The notes: a model not told the origin generated them from the letters alone. DNA of 11,496 nt from Marivivens sp. (GCA_024642185.1 JAHEBR010000052.1:1-11496); one strand, 5' to 3'. Numbered from the stretch's first letter, positions 1 to 7,309 are shown. Program-made: numbers and translations.

Positions 1-865
1 AGCCGATGTGCGGCAGCATCATGATCCGCTCTTCGCCCGCAAGCGCCGGATTTCCGCCCGGCTCGACGGCAAAGCAATCGAGGCCGGCCGCCGCAATATG
101 CCCCGACAGGATCGCCGCCAGAAGCGCCGCTTCGTCGATCAGGCCGCCACGGGCGGTATTCACGATCACCGCCTCTTTGGGCAGAAGCGCAAGCCGCCGC
201 GCGTCCATCAGGTTGCGCGTAAGGGGCGTGATCGGGCAGTGAAGCGACAGAAAATCGACCTGGCCCAGCATCTCGTCAAGATCGGCGTGATAGATCGCGC
301 CTTTCGCCTGATCCGGGGTCAGCTCCGAGCGGTTGTGGTAGTGGATTTCCATGCCAAAGCCGCGGGCCTTTTCGGCCATCGAGCGGCCAACCCGGCCCAT
401 GCCGACGATGCCAAGCCGCGCGCCGCTGACCTGCTTGCCGACCATGAAGGCGGGCGACCAGCTGTCCCATGCGCCGGTGCGCACGATCCGGTCGCCTTCG
501 ACGGCGCGGCGAGCAGCGCCCAGCATCAGGAGCATGGCGATTTCGGCGGTGGCGTCCGAGAGGACATCGGGCGTGTTGGTCACGTCGATCCCGCGGGCAC
601 GCAGGGCGGGCAGATCGCAGTGATCGACGCCAACGCTGTGGTTGGCGACGATCTTGAGGCGCGGATCGAGGGCAGCGGCCACCTCGGCGGTGAAGCGTTC
701 CGAATGGCAGGGGATCATCGCGTCGACCTGAGCGCTCATCTCGATGATGCGCATGGGCGAGGCCGGCTCGTCGAGCGGCTCTTCAACCACGTCATAGCGC
801 GCACGGGCGCGTTCGAGCGTGGCCGCCGAAAGGCGACGCGGGATCCAGACCTTCGGACGCGACAT
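1..865 (-). CDS. D-isomer-specific 2-hydroxyacid dehydrogenase (glyoxylate/hydroxypyruvate reductase-like), C-terminus cut by window edge
   Basis: The gene starts with ATG at 865-863 and stays open for 288 codons to the left edge, so the stop and perhaps 30-40 residues are missing. It belongs to the NAD(P)-dependent D-2-hydroxyacid dehydrogenase family, which interconverts 2-oxo acids and D-2-hydroxy acids in the cytoplasm. Visible landmarks are the substrate loop NHSVGVDHCD (about residues 75-84), the Rossmann glycine motif GMGRVG (155-160), NTARGG with catalytic Arg239, Glu268 in the FAVEP segment, and LPHIG with catalytic His286 just before the edge. After the second nucleotide-binding strand the sequence reads HNRS (177-180) rather than an acidic residue, which suggests NADPH preference; this is inference. 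The start lies 2 bases after the stop of the 53-residue gene, with only a weak upstream AAGAAAG, so translation is probably coupled. It is the last visible gene of the TRAP-amidase operon. The exact substrate is unknown. Confidence 0.93.
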   Translation of the reverse strand, partial: MSRPKVWIPRRLSAATLERARARYDVVEEPLDEPASPMRIIEMSAQVDAMIPCHSERFTAEVAAALDPRLKIVANHSVGVDHCDLPALRARGIDVTNTPDVLSDATAEIAMLLMLGAARRAVEGDRIVRTGAWDSWSPAFMVGKQVSGARLGIVGMGRVGRSMAEKARGFGMEIHYHNRSELTPDQAKGAIYHADLDEMLGQVDFLSLHCPITPLTRNLMDARRLALLPKEAVIVNTARGGLIDEAALLAAILSGHIAAAGLDCFAVEPGGNPALAGEERIMMLPHIG

Positions 866-867
866 CG

Positions 868-1029
868 CTAGTCTTTCTTGGTCCAGGCCGACGTGAGCAT
901 GTCATAGCCGGCGAGGGCGATCGTGAGGCCGATCACCAGAACGAGATCGAGGGTCCCCACATAGATCGCGAGGATGAGAAGGAAGCCCGCAAAGACTGCG
1001 AAGGCGGCGAGTGACATCAGCTTGTCCAT
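868..1029 (-). CDS. 53-residue two-helix membrane protein in the TRAP/amidase operon
   Basis: This short gene runs from ATG at 1029-1027 to TAG at 870-868. A good ribosome binding site (GTGGAG, about 6 bases before the ATG) supports it. The protein begins MDKLMSLAAFAVFAG and has two hydrophobic stretches, about residues 6-24 and 27-42, separated by a short turn (VGTLD). It ends in a hydrophilic tail, SAWTKKD. It sits 12 bases after the amidase stop and 2 bases before the dehydrogenase start, so it is clearly part of the operon. I do not recognise a family. A hairpin-like inner-membrane peptide that assists the TRAP permease is one possibility, but that rests only on position. Spacing, RBS and a coherent membrane pattern make it a real gene rather than a chance frame. 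Confidence 0.75.
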   Translation of the reverse strand: MDKLMSLAAFAVFAGFLLILAIYVGTLDLVLVIGLTIALAGYDMLTSAWTKKD

Positions 1030-1041
1030 TGTGAACTCCAC

Positions 1042-2379
1042 TTATTGAGATTGTTCATCGATCCAGTTCCACAGCCAACGAGCCGACCGCAGGAGCCGCC
1101 CGTCATAGCCGCGCGGGCCGACAAGCTGGATCCCCATGGGCATGCCGCCTTGGGACGTGAGAACCGGGATAGTGACTGCGGGGGTGCCCACCATGGTCCA
1201 GAGGCCGTTGAAGATGGCGCTTCCGGTGGTGGTCAGGTCTTTAGGGGCCGGGCCCGGCGCAGCGGGCGTGAGGATTACATCGGCATGGCCGAAGATTTCC
1301 TTGAGGCCGGAATAATAGACCTCGGGCCAATCGAGGGCGGCCAGATAATCTTTCGCGAGCGTGGCCGAGCCTTCCTGCATAGCCGCCTGCATCTCGGGCG
1401 AGAGCTTGTCAGCGCCGGCGCGGGCGTAGGTATAGTAGTTGCGGGCCATCTCTGCGAAATTGATCCGCTGGCGCAGTTCTGCCGCGTGCTCGAAATGCGC
1501 AGGGAGCGGCACCTCGAAGCACCGATCTTCGCCCAGCGCCTCGGCCAGTTCGGCAAATGCCTCTTTCATCTCGGGATCGGCGTCGTCCCAACCCGGCGGC
1601 TTCACCAGCGCGAAAACCGGCTTGACCGGAGCCTCTTCGGAGGCGGTCTTGAGAAGCTGGGGATGCGGCGCAGGGCTTGTGGCCGGATCGGCGGGATCGT
1701 CGCCGAAGAGAACCTCGGCGATCAGCGCGGCGTCGAGCGGGCCACGGCCAAAGACGCCGACGGTGTCGAGCGTCTGGGATTGCTTGAGGATGCCACTTCG
1801 GGGAATGGCGCCGAAGGTGGGCTTGAAGCCGGTCACGCCGCAGAAGGCGGCGGGGCGGATCACTGAACCGCCGGTTTGTGTGCCGATGGCGAGCGGAACC
1901 ATGCCCGAGGCCACGGCAGCAGCGGAGCCGGAGGACGAGCCGCCGGGGGTGTGGTCAATGCTGTTCGGATTCCGCGTCTTTGGCGGATGGATATAGGCAA
2001 GCTCGGTGGTGACCGTCTTGCCCATGATGATCGCACCAGCGGCCTTGAGCCGCGCGACGACGAGGGCATCCTCCACGGGGATTCGCCCGCTGTCGATGGC
2101 CGTTCCGTTTTCGGTCGGCATCTTGGCGGTGTCGATGATGTCCTTGATGCCGACCGGCAGGCCATGCAGCGGACCAAGAGGGCGGCCTGTTGCACGGTAA
2201 CGGTCGGCCATCTCGGCCTGTTTCATCACATGATCGGGGTCCAGGTGGGCCCAGGCCCCGATCTGAGGTTCAAGGGCCTGGATCCTGTCGAGACAGGCCT
2301 TGGCAAGGTCGACAGCCTTGAGGGCGCCGCTTGCGAGCCTGTCCCGAAGCTCGACCGCAGAGAGGTCGTGCAGATCCAT
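1042..2379 (-). CDS. Amidase-signature (AS) family amidase
   Basis: A cytoplasmic amide hydrolase of the amidase-signature family (GatA, malonamidase and FAAH relatives), 445 residues from the chosen start. The Ser-cisSer-Lys triad is complete: Lys79 in PVGIKDIIDTA, the cis-Ser at about 148 in PGGSSSGSAAAV, and nucleophile Ser172 in GTQTGGSVIRPA. The following FCGVTGFKPTFG segment is also typical. Length matches stand-alone amidases, and no GatB or GatC gene is adjacent, so a tRNA amidotransferase role is unlikely. The ATG at 2379-2377 is preferred because AAGGG lies just upstream and it falls 7 bases after the dctM stop. An in-frame ATG six codons earlier (2397) would overlap dctM by 11 bases and lacks a ribosome binding site. 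Its place directly after the TRAP permease suggests it acts on the imported compound or a derivative. The substrate cannot be inferred from sequence alone. Confidence 0.93.
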   Translation of the reverse strand: MDLHDLSAVELRDRLASGALKAVDLAKACLDRIQALEPQIGAWAHLDPDHVMKQAEMADRYRATGRPLGPLHGLPVGIKDIIDTAKMPTENGTAIDSGRIPVEDALVVARLKAAGAIIMGKTVTTELAYIHPPKTRNPNSIDHTPGGSSSGSAAAVASGMVPLAIGTQTGGSVIRPAAFCGVTGFKPTFGAIPRSGILKQSQTLDTVGVFGRGPLDAALIAEVLFGDDPADPATSPAPHPQLLKTASEEAPVKPVFALVKPPGWDDADPEMKEAFAELAEALGEDRCFEVPLPAHFEHAAELRQRINFAEMARNYYTYARAGADKLSPEMQAAMQEGSATLAKDYLAALDWPEVYYSGLKEIFGHADVILTPAAPGPAPKDLTTTGSAIFNGLWTMVGTPAVTIPVLTSQGGMPMGIQLVGPRGYDGRLLRSARWLWNWIDEQSQ

Positions 2380-2386
2380 TGTGCCC

Positions 2387-3805
2387 TTAGCCGCCATAGA
2401 ACAAGTTCGGCAGATAGAAGACGATATCGGGGAAGATATACATCAGGGCCATGGCGATGAAGACGCAAGCCAGGAAGGGCATGACACCAGAGAAGATCTG
2501 GGTCAGCTTCACTTCCGGTGGAGCGATCCCTTTCAGATAGTAGGCCGACATCGCCATTGGTGGCGTCAGGAACGAGGTCTGCAGGTTCAGCGCCACGAGG
2601 ATGCCGAAGAACAGCGGATCGATCCCGAAGTGGGGCAGAAGCGGCAGGAAGATCGGCACGAAGATGATGATGATCTCCGACCACTCGAGCGGCCAGCCAA
2701 GCAGGAAGATGATGAGCTGGGCAAGCAGCAGGAACATCAGCGGCGACATATCGAGGCCGGTCACAAACTCGGAAATGATCTTTTCGCCACCAAGGTAGGA
2801 GAAGACCGACGAGAAGGTGTAGGAGCCGACGAAAAGCCAGCAGACCATCGCCGTGGTGCGAACGGTCAGGTAGACGCTTTCGCGCATCCGCTGCCAGGTC
2901 ATCGCGCGATAGGCGAAGGCGAGAAGGATGCCGCCCAGCGCGCCGATCGAGGCGGCTTCCGAGGGGGTCGCGAGGCCGAAGAGGATCGAGCCGAGGACCG
3001 AAAGGATCAGGAAGGCCAGCGGGAAGAACGACGTCATGACCATGACGAAGAGGCGGCCAAATGGCACGTCGGGCACTTCTTCCTTGGTCGGGCGCGGAGC
3101 GACCGACGGTTGGATGATCGAACGGCCAACCACATAGACAAGATAGAGGCCGACGAGGGTAAAGCCCGGCAAAAGCGCACCGGCATAGAGCCGCACGATC
3201 GAGACGTTGGAGGCCGCCGCATAGACGATCAGCATGATCGACGGCGGGATCAGGATGCCGAGCGTTCCGCCCGCGCAGATGATGCCCGAGGCAAACGAGG
3301 TGTCGTAGCGCGCCTTGAGCATCGCCGGGAGCGCGAGAAGGCCCATCAGCGTCACCACGGCGCCGACGATACCGGTCGCGGTCGCGAAGAGGGCGCAGGT
3401 GATGAGCGCCGCAACGCCCATCGAGCCGGGAATCCGCTTGGAGGCGATGTTCAGGGTGGTGAACAGGCGGTCAACGATATTGGCGCGTTCGACGATATAG
3501 CCCATGAAGAGAAAGAGCGGCACGGCCGTCAGGACCTCGTTGGACATCACCGTATACGTCTGGTTGATGAAGAGATCGAATATTCGGTTGTTATAGTAGC
3601 CTTCGATCCACAGGCGGGCGCTGTCCCACCAGCTTGCGGCCTCGTCGAGCCGGTTGAAGGCCCGCCACATCCGGCTTGCATCGAAATAGGCGTAGTAGCC
3701 AAAGCCAATGCCCATGGCCATCAGGGTAAAGGCGATCGGGAACCCGAGGAACACGATCAGGATAAACAGGCCCAACATCATGAGGGCCACTTGGGGGTCG
3801 GTCAT
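2387..3805 (-). CDS. dctM: TRAP transporter large permease subunit (DctM type)
   Basis: The 472-residue large membrane subunit of a tripartite ATP-independent periplasmic (TRAP) transporter, the part that carries solute using an ion gradient. Nearly the whole protein is hydrophobic helices. Characteristic segments are FLGFPIAFTLMAMGIGFG near the N-terminus, the loop VLTAVPLFLFMGYIVERA, GIICAGGTLGILIPPSIMLI in the middle, and the C-terminal LNLQTSFLTPPMAMSAYYLKG. A longer, Trp- and Tyr-rich stretch between the first helices (about residues 40-75) resembles the mannitol/chloroaromatic (FcbT3) branch rather than classic C4-dicarboxylate DctM. The ATG has a strong GGAGG about 6 bases upstream and overlaps the dctQ stop by 4 bases (ATGA), which indicates translational coupling. 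The amidase start follows 7 bases after its stop. Confidence 0.96.
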   Translation of the reverse strand: MTDPQVALMMLGLFILIVFLGFPIAFTLMAMGIGFGYYAYFDASRMWRAFNRLDEAASWWDSARLWIEGYYNNRIFDLFINQTYTVMSNEVLTAVPLFLFMGYIVERANIVDRLFTTLNIASKRIPGSMGVAALITCALFATATGIVGAVVTLMGLLALPAMLKARYDTSFASGIICAGGTLGILIPPSIMLIVYAAASNVSIVRLYAGALLPGFTLVGLYLVYVVGRSIIQPSVAPRPTKEEVPDVPFGRLFVMVMTSFFPLAFLILSVLGSILFGLATPSEAASIGALGGILLAFAYRAMTWQRMRESVYLTVRTTAMVCWLFVGSYTFSSVFSYLGGEKIISEFVTGLDMSPLMFLLLAQLIIFLLGWPLEWSEIIIIFVPIFLPLLPHFGIDPLFFGILVALNLQTSFLTPPMAMSAYYLKGIAPPEVKLTQIFSGVMPFLACVFIAMALMYIFPDIVFYLPNLFYGG

Positions 3806-4386
3806 ACGTGGCCTCCGGTTTCGGCTTCGTGGGCTTTCTGGATCAGGATGTCTTCGGTTTCCATGACGTCCTCATCCGCCTTGATCCACTCGTTGGTGCG
3901 GATCGCGTGGATGCAGCGCAGGATTTGCGCGATGCCTTGAATGAAGAGGAGGAGGCCGGCAGCGACCATCACGGTTTTGAACTGGAAGATCGGAATGCCG
4001 GCGGGGCTGTTGATCGAGACTTCCGAATAGCCCCAGCTGCGCGAGGCATATTTCCAGCCCGACAGGACCAATGCGATCACGCCGGGGAAGAAGAAGAAGA
4101 TGTAGAGGACCAGATCGACCTTGGCCTGCGTCTTGGGCTGCCAGAGGCGATAAAGGAAGTCGCCGCGAACGTGGCCGCCCCGCGAAAGCGTATAGGCACC
4201 GCCCATCATGAAGAGCGTGCCATACATGATGAACGAGACATCCAGCGCCCATGCCGTGGGATTGTTGAGAACATAGCGGACAAAGACTTCATAGCCAGTG
4301 CCGACCGCCATCAGGACGATCAGCCATGCGAAGGCTTTTCCGAACCAAGCCGACAAGGTGTCGGCGAACCGGATGTAACCAATCAT
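3802..4386 (-). CDS. dctQ: TRAP transporter small permease subunit (DctQ type)
   Basis: The 194-residue small integral membrane subunit, which pairs with DctM in the inner membrane. Four hydrophobic segments can be seen at about residues 15-37, 47-65, 90-110 and 136-156. The family-typical GGHVRGDF segment (about 70-77) follows the second helix, and a charged cytoplasmic tail rich in Glu, Asp and His closes the protein. The first segment contains EVFVRYVLNNPTAWALDVS, typical of DctQ proteins. The start ATG at 4386-4384 has only a weak upstream purine run (CGGAAA). It lies 81 bases after dctP, behind a strong hairpin, so its expression probably depends on read-through from dctP. Its stop overlaps the dctM start by 4 bases. 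Confidence 0.94.
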   Translation of the reverse strand: MIGYIRFADTLSAWFGKAFAWLIVLMAVGTGYEVFVRYVLNNPTAWALDVSFIMYGTLFMMGGAYTLSRGGHVRGDFLYRLWQPKTQAKVDLVLYIFFFFPGVIALVLSGWKYASRSWGYSEVSINSPAGIPIFQFKTVMVAAGLLLFIQGIAQILRCIHAIRTNEWIKADEDVMETEDILIQKAHEAETGGHV

Positions 4387-4420
4387 GTGTCAGATTTCCG
4401 AGGTTAGTTTGCGAGAAGGC

Positions 4421-4442
4421 CCCGGCAAGTTTCCTTGCCGGG
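4421..4442 (-). terminator. dctP-dctQ intergenic hairpin (attenuating or mRNA-stabilising)
   Basis: A perfect 9-bp inverted repeat, CCCGGCAAG at 4421-4429 and CTTGCCGGG at 4434-4442, encloses a 4-base loop. It lies between the binding-protein gene and the permease genes. On the transcribed minus strand it is not followed by a run of T, so it is unlikely to be a full intrinsic terminator. Hairpins at this position in binding-protein operons commonly protect the 3' end of the first cistron and lower expression of the permease genes. The structure is seen in the sequence; that role is inferred. Confidence 0.7.
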
Positions 4443-4467
4443 ACCCGTAACTGCCGTCCGTGAGTGA

Positions 4468-5592
4468 TTAGAGCGCCAGTTTGCCGGGGAAGAAGTGATC
4501 GTAGGCCAGACCATAGTCGGGCGCGTTCATCAGTTCGTAGTAGGCAACCTGCTCGGCCCAGGCCTTCTGGCTGTCGACGATGCGGGCGAACATCGGGTCG
4601 GTGAGGAGATCCGGGAGGATCGCCGACCAGGCGTTGAGCTGTGCATCGAGGATGTCCTTCGAGGTCCGGCGAACGGTAACGCCAGCTTCTTCCTGAAGCC
4701 ACTTGAGGTCGGCCGAGTAGCGGCGCATGGCTTTGTTCGAGTTGGCCGTTGCAGACGCTTCGACCGAGTACTTCAGGATGGCCTGAAGATCGGGGTCCAT
4801 GTCTTCGTAGGTGTCCTTGTTGAAGAGGAACTCGAACTGCTCGGCGGCCTGGTGATAGGACGAGAGATAGTAGTTCTTCGCCACGTCCTGCGCACCGAAG
4901 TCTTTGTCCGACGACGGGTTGTTAAACTCGAACGCGTCGATCACGCCGCGCTCCATGGCGGGGACGATCTCGCCACCGGCAAGCTGAGCAACCGACATGC
5001 CCATCGACTGCAGAAGGTCAGCAGCCAGACCGACGGTGCGGTACTTGAAGCCGTTGAGTTCAGCAGCGGTGTTCACCTCTTCCTTGAACCAGCCGAAGGG
5101 CTGAGCGGGCATCGGGAAGCCGAGCATGCCAACCACGTTCAGACCAAGCTGGTCTTGGGTCAGTTCACGATAGAGCTCGGCACCGCCGCCCTCGTAGAAC
5201 CAGCCAAGCATGGCCGGCGAAGAGGCGCCGAAGACAGGGCCCGTTCCGAAGAGCGAGGCGGCCTTCGATTTGCCGTACCAATAGGCGGTCACGGTGTGCG
5301 CCGCATCGAGAACGCCGTCGTGCACAGCGTCCATCACCTGGAACGCGGCGACGACAGCACCGGCGGGCAGAAGGTCGATCTTGAGGCGACCACCCGACAT
5401 TTGCTCAACGCGGTCAGCGTAGTCCTGAGCAAATTCCTGCCAGATGTTCGAAGCGCCCCAGGACGTCTGCATCTTCAGGACAAGCGGAGCCTGGGCAAGA
5501 ACGGCGGGCGCAGCAAGCGCACCAGCGGTCGCACCACCAGCGAGAGCCGACTTCTTAAGGAAAGAGCGGCGATTGAGTTTCTGTTCAGTCAT
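4468..5592 (-). CDS. dctP: TRAP transporter periplasmic substrate-binding protein, Tat-exported (TakP/FcbT1-like)
   Basis: A 374-residue periplasmic binding protein that captures the solute for the DctQM permease. The start at 5592 has a near-perfect GGGAGGAAATAC before the ATG; a frame opening 19 codons further upstream lacks this. The N-terminus carries a twin-arginine signal (NRRSFLKK, residues 7-14), a hydrophobic Ala/Gly stretch and an AQA cleavage site at about residue 35, so export is by Tat. Compared from memory with the alpha-keto-acid binding protein TakP, the ligand positions line up as Gln164 (PAQPFGWF), Arg185 (FKYRTVG) and Glu222 in DAFEFNNP. The residue after the Glu is Phe rather than Trp. 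The GGEIVPAMERGVIDAFEF block (206-223) is a strong family signature. A carboxylate ligand, perhaps a 2-oxo acid, is therefore likely but unproven. It is the first gene of the operon. Confidence 0.95.
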   Translation of the reverse strand: MTEQKLNRRSFLKKSALAGGATAGALAAPAVLAQAPLVLKMQTSWGASNIWQEFAQDYADRVEQMSGGRLKIDLLPAGAVVAAFQVMDAVHDGVLDAAHTVTAYWYGKSKAASLFGTGPVFGASSPAMLGWFYEGGGAELYRELTQDQLGLNVVGMLGFPMPAQPFGWFKEEVNTAAELNGFKYRTVGLAADLLQSMGMSVAQLAGGEIVPAMERGVIDAFEFNNPSSDKDFGAQDVAKNYYLSSYHQAAEQFEFLFNKDTYEDMDPDLQAILKYSVEASATANSNKAMRRYSADLKWLQEEAGVTVRRTSKDILDAQLNAWSAILPDLLTDPMFARIVDSQKAWAEQVAYYELMNAPDYGLAYDHFFPGKLAL

Positions 5593-5638
5593 GTATTTCC
5601 TCCCATGAGATGGCCGAGGGACTCGGCTGAGAACCGCC

Positions 5639-5661
5639 TGGTCAGACAAGTTTGCTGACCA
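5639..5661. promoter_or_regulatory. Inverted repeat in the dctP leader (operator or RNA hairpin)
   Basis: TGGTCAG at 5639-5645 and CTGACCA at 5655-5661 form a perfect 7-bp inverted repeat around a 9-base spacer. CAA and TTG in the spacer could extend the pairing with a one-base bulge. It lies 47 bases upstream of the dctP ATG. Either a repressor dimer (GntR-family operators often have TGGT...ACCA ends) or a leader hairpin would fit. Confidence 0.45.
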
Positions 5662-5702
5662 CTTCCCTGCGGCTCACATTTGGCACGATAGGTTGCGGGA
5701 CG

Positions 5703-5723
5703 TGGAAATCAAATGGAAATCAA
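5703..5723. repeat. 10-bp direct repeat, 11-bp period, upstream of dctP
   Basis: TGGAAATCAA occurs at 5703-5712 and again at 5714-5723, one helical turn apart. On the dctP strand this reads TTGATTTCCA twice. Two identical sites on the same DNA face suit a tandem-binding activator. The second copy on the minus strand could also act as a -35-like TTGATT, with TATCGT 16 bases further along. Confidence 0.5.
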
Positions 5724-5762
5724 GGTGTTGCTGCCACTCACGGACTACCGGTGCGCCTAATT

Positions 5763-5791
5763 ACTTAATAACAATCGCAAAAATTGGTCAA
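5763..5791 (-). promoter_or_regulatory. Candidate sigma70-type promoter for dctP
   Basis: On the minus strand TTGACC (5791-5786) matches five of six -35 positions. TTAAGT follows at 17-bp spacing (5768-5763), and the overlapping TATTAA at 15 bp is the alternative -10. The -10 match is poor, so this is only a candidate. It would give a leader of roughly 165 bases containing the direct and inverted repeats. Confidence 0.25.
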
Positions 5792-6198
5792 GAAACCTAT
5801 CCACATGGGCCGAAATGTCGCGGTTGCTGACCCTTTCCGGGGCCTCGCGGGGGGCTCAGGGCAGCCAAGCAGCCTCTCGGCCCTGTCACTCTGGCCACGG
5901 TGATTCGAAAATATTAACGGTCTGGCGAAATTTTCTTACGCTTCACGACCCAGTGTCGCCGGCGGGCAGTCGTCCGACCTTCACCCCCAATCGAGAAACA
6001 ATCGTCACATTTTACGAAAATTGGACATAATTTCGTCTTGGTCAATGTCAGAAACCGACAAGTTGCTGCCCTGATATATCCACAATCGCTTGCAAATAAT
6101 TAATGAAACACGACTCGCTCCTGGGTCATTTCGCCAAGTGTAACTGGGCGCTCTGTTGTCGTTGACACAGAACCGCCCGTTGAAGACAGGACGTACCG

Positions 6199-7278
6199 AT
6201 GAAGATACTTGCGGTAGACGACGACTGGATGATCCTCGAACTGCTTGAGCAGGCGATGTCGGTCTCGGGCCAGCACGAGCTCACAACGGTTACATCGGGG
6301 GAAAAGGCGATCCAGCTTCTCGAGCGCGGCGAACAGAGGTTCGACTGCTTCCTTCTGGACATTCAGATGCCGAATATTGACGGGGTCGAGCTTTGCCGGG
6401 TCATCCGCGAGATGCCCATGTACAAGCGCGCGCCGATCCTGATGGCGACCGCCATGTCGCAGAAAGCCTATATCGACCGCGCCTTCGCCGCCGGCGCTTC
6501 GGACTATGTAACCAAGCCTTTCGATTTTGAAGAGCTCGAGACGCGGCTAACGACGGCTGCCCGCATGGAGCGCCACCGCGCGCGCGGCACGACCAGCAAC
6601 AACACTGTGGTCGCCTTCAAGGAAATTCTCAACCGTGCGCTCCGTCATAGCCTGAGCGAGCCTTTTGAGATTCAGGGCGTCAAACGCGCCGTGGGCTTTA
6701 TGTCTTTCGAGAACTACGTTCTCACTCTGCCGATTGCCAACCTGTTCACCGCCTCGGTTTTTGCGGTCAAGATCTTGAAGATCAAAGACATCTATAAAGA
6801 GCTCAAGCCGATCGAGTTTCACGAAATGATTACTGATGTCGCCAAGGCGATCTCGACGGCAACGGAAGAAGCAGGGAGCATCTTCAGCTATCGTGGCAAC
6901 GGAATGTTCATGTGCTTTGTCGCGTCAAGCAAAGGTGTCGAATTCGATAAAATCGAAGACGCGGTGCAGCGCGAGATTGCATCGCTCCGTCTTGCGCGTT
7001 CGGTTTCCTCAGGCACGGCAAAGAACCTGAACGTGGCGGTCGGCGAACCGGCCGCCATGCGGATCTTCAGCCGGGCCACGCCGCTGAAGAAGGCGACCAG
7101 CTACGTCGAGAAGCGCAGCAAGGAACTGGACGACCTTGGCATCGCGATCGCCAAAGCGTCTGAGCCTTTGGAGAACATGGATGAGGATCTGTCGGCGCGC
7201 CGTCAGACCTACGAAACGATTCTGCAGGACTTCCTTGGCGAAGGCTCGACCGACCTGCGATCGCGCGTCGCTCACTAA
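6199..7278 (+). CDS. Response regulator with N-terminal receiver and degenerate GGDEF-like C-terminal domain
   Basis: This 359-residue cytoplasmic signalling protein begins with a complete receiver domain. It shows the acidic cluster Asp7-Asp8-Asp9, phospho-acceptor Asp54 in FLLDIQMPNIDG, the Thr84 switch position and Lys106 in VTKPFD. After a linker (about 125-140), residues 165-310 follow the outline of a nucleotide-cyclase/GGDEF fold. Where the signature should be, however, the protein reads YRGNGMF (231-237). Later strands (LNVAVGEPA, 277-285) and the final helix (PLKKATSYVEKRSK) also fit. The active-site motif is lost, so it is unlikely to make c-di-GMP; a binding or protein-interaction output is more likely. 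The start has AGGA about 8 bases upstream. It is divergent from dctP and convergent with the luxI-type gene, 18 bases apart. The histidine kinase at 9132 is a plausible partner, inferred from position. Confidence 0.9.
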   Translation: MKILAVDDDWMILELLEQAMSVSGQHELTTVTSGEKAIQLLERGEQRFDCFLLDIQMPNIDGVELCRVIREMPMYKRAPILMATAMSQKAYIDRAFAAGASDYVTKPFDFEELETRLTTAARMERHRARGTTSNNTVVAFKEILNRALRHSLSEPFEIQGVKRAVGFMSFENYVLTLPIANLFTASVFAVKILKIKDIYKELKPIEFHEMITDVAKAISTATEEAGSIFSYRGNGMFMCFVASSKGVEFDKIEDAVQREIASLRLARSVSSGTAKNLNVAVGEPAAMRIFSRATPLKKATSYVEKRSKELDDLGIAIAKASEPLENMDEDLSARRQTYETILQDFLGEGSTDLRSRVAH

Positions 7279-7280
7279 GA

Positions 7281-7309
7281 CTTCCGCCCGCCCCCGTCAG
7301 GAGGCGAAG
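7281..7309. terminator. Possible bidirectional hairpin between convergent response regulator and luxI genes
   Basis: CTTCCGCC at 7281-7288 can pair with GGCGAAG at 7303-7309, with one bulged C and a 14-base loop. It lies just after the response-regulator stop and across the luxI stop codon. There is no T-tract on either side, so termination by this element is only a suggestion. Confidence 0.25.

Larger units (their letters stand above)
5593..6198. promoter_or_regulatory. 606-base divergent intergenic region between dctP and the response regulator
   Basis: No convincing gene is present. The dctP-proximal part holds an inverted repeat (5639-5661), a 10-bp direct repeat (5703-5723) and a weak promoter candidate (5763-5791); all three are listed separately. 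Positions 5816-5900 are very GC-rich. From about 5905 to 6115 the sequence is AT-rich and may contain promoter elements for the response regulator, for example CATAAT at 6026-6031, but no good -35 partner was found. TTGGTCAA occurs twice (5784-5791 and 6038-6045), and so does TATCCACA (5798-5805 and 6077-6084). The response-regulator start is preceded by AGGA at about 8 bases. Confidence 0.6.

Noticed and set aside
2300..3940. A very long plus-strand open frame (546 codons) opposite dctM and dctQ
   Set aside because: It is the mirror of GC-rich codon bias. The product is Asp/Glu/Arg/His-rich low-complexity sequence, while the minus strand encodes a clear TRAP permease. The same applies to plus-strand frames opposite dctP, the amidase and the dehydrogenase.
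5681..5697. Sigma54-like TGGCACG...TTGC on the plus strand
   Set aside because: The GG to GC spacing is 11 rather than the strict 10, and no gene starts downstream for 500 bases.
5815..6030. Plus-strand 71-codon frame in the dctP/response-regulator spacer
   Set aside because: No ribosome binding site, low-complexity composition, no recognisable pattern, and it crosses from GC-rich to AT-rich DNA without coding character.
6162..6190. TTGACA 32 bases before the response-regulator start as a promoter
   Set aside because: No -10-like hexamer at 16-18 bp; the position would also leave almost no leader. The same problem removes TTGACA at 8599-8604 before the OB-fold gene.
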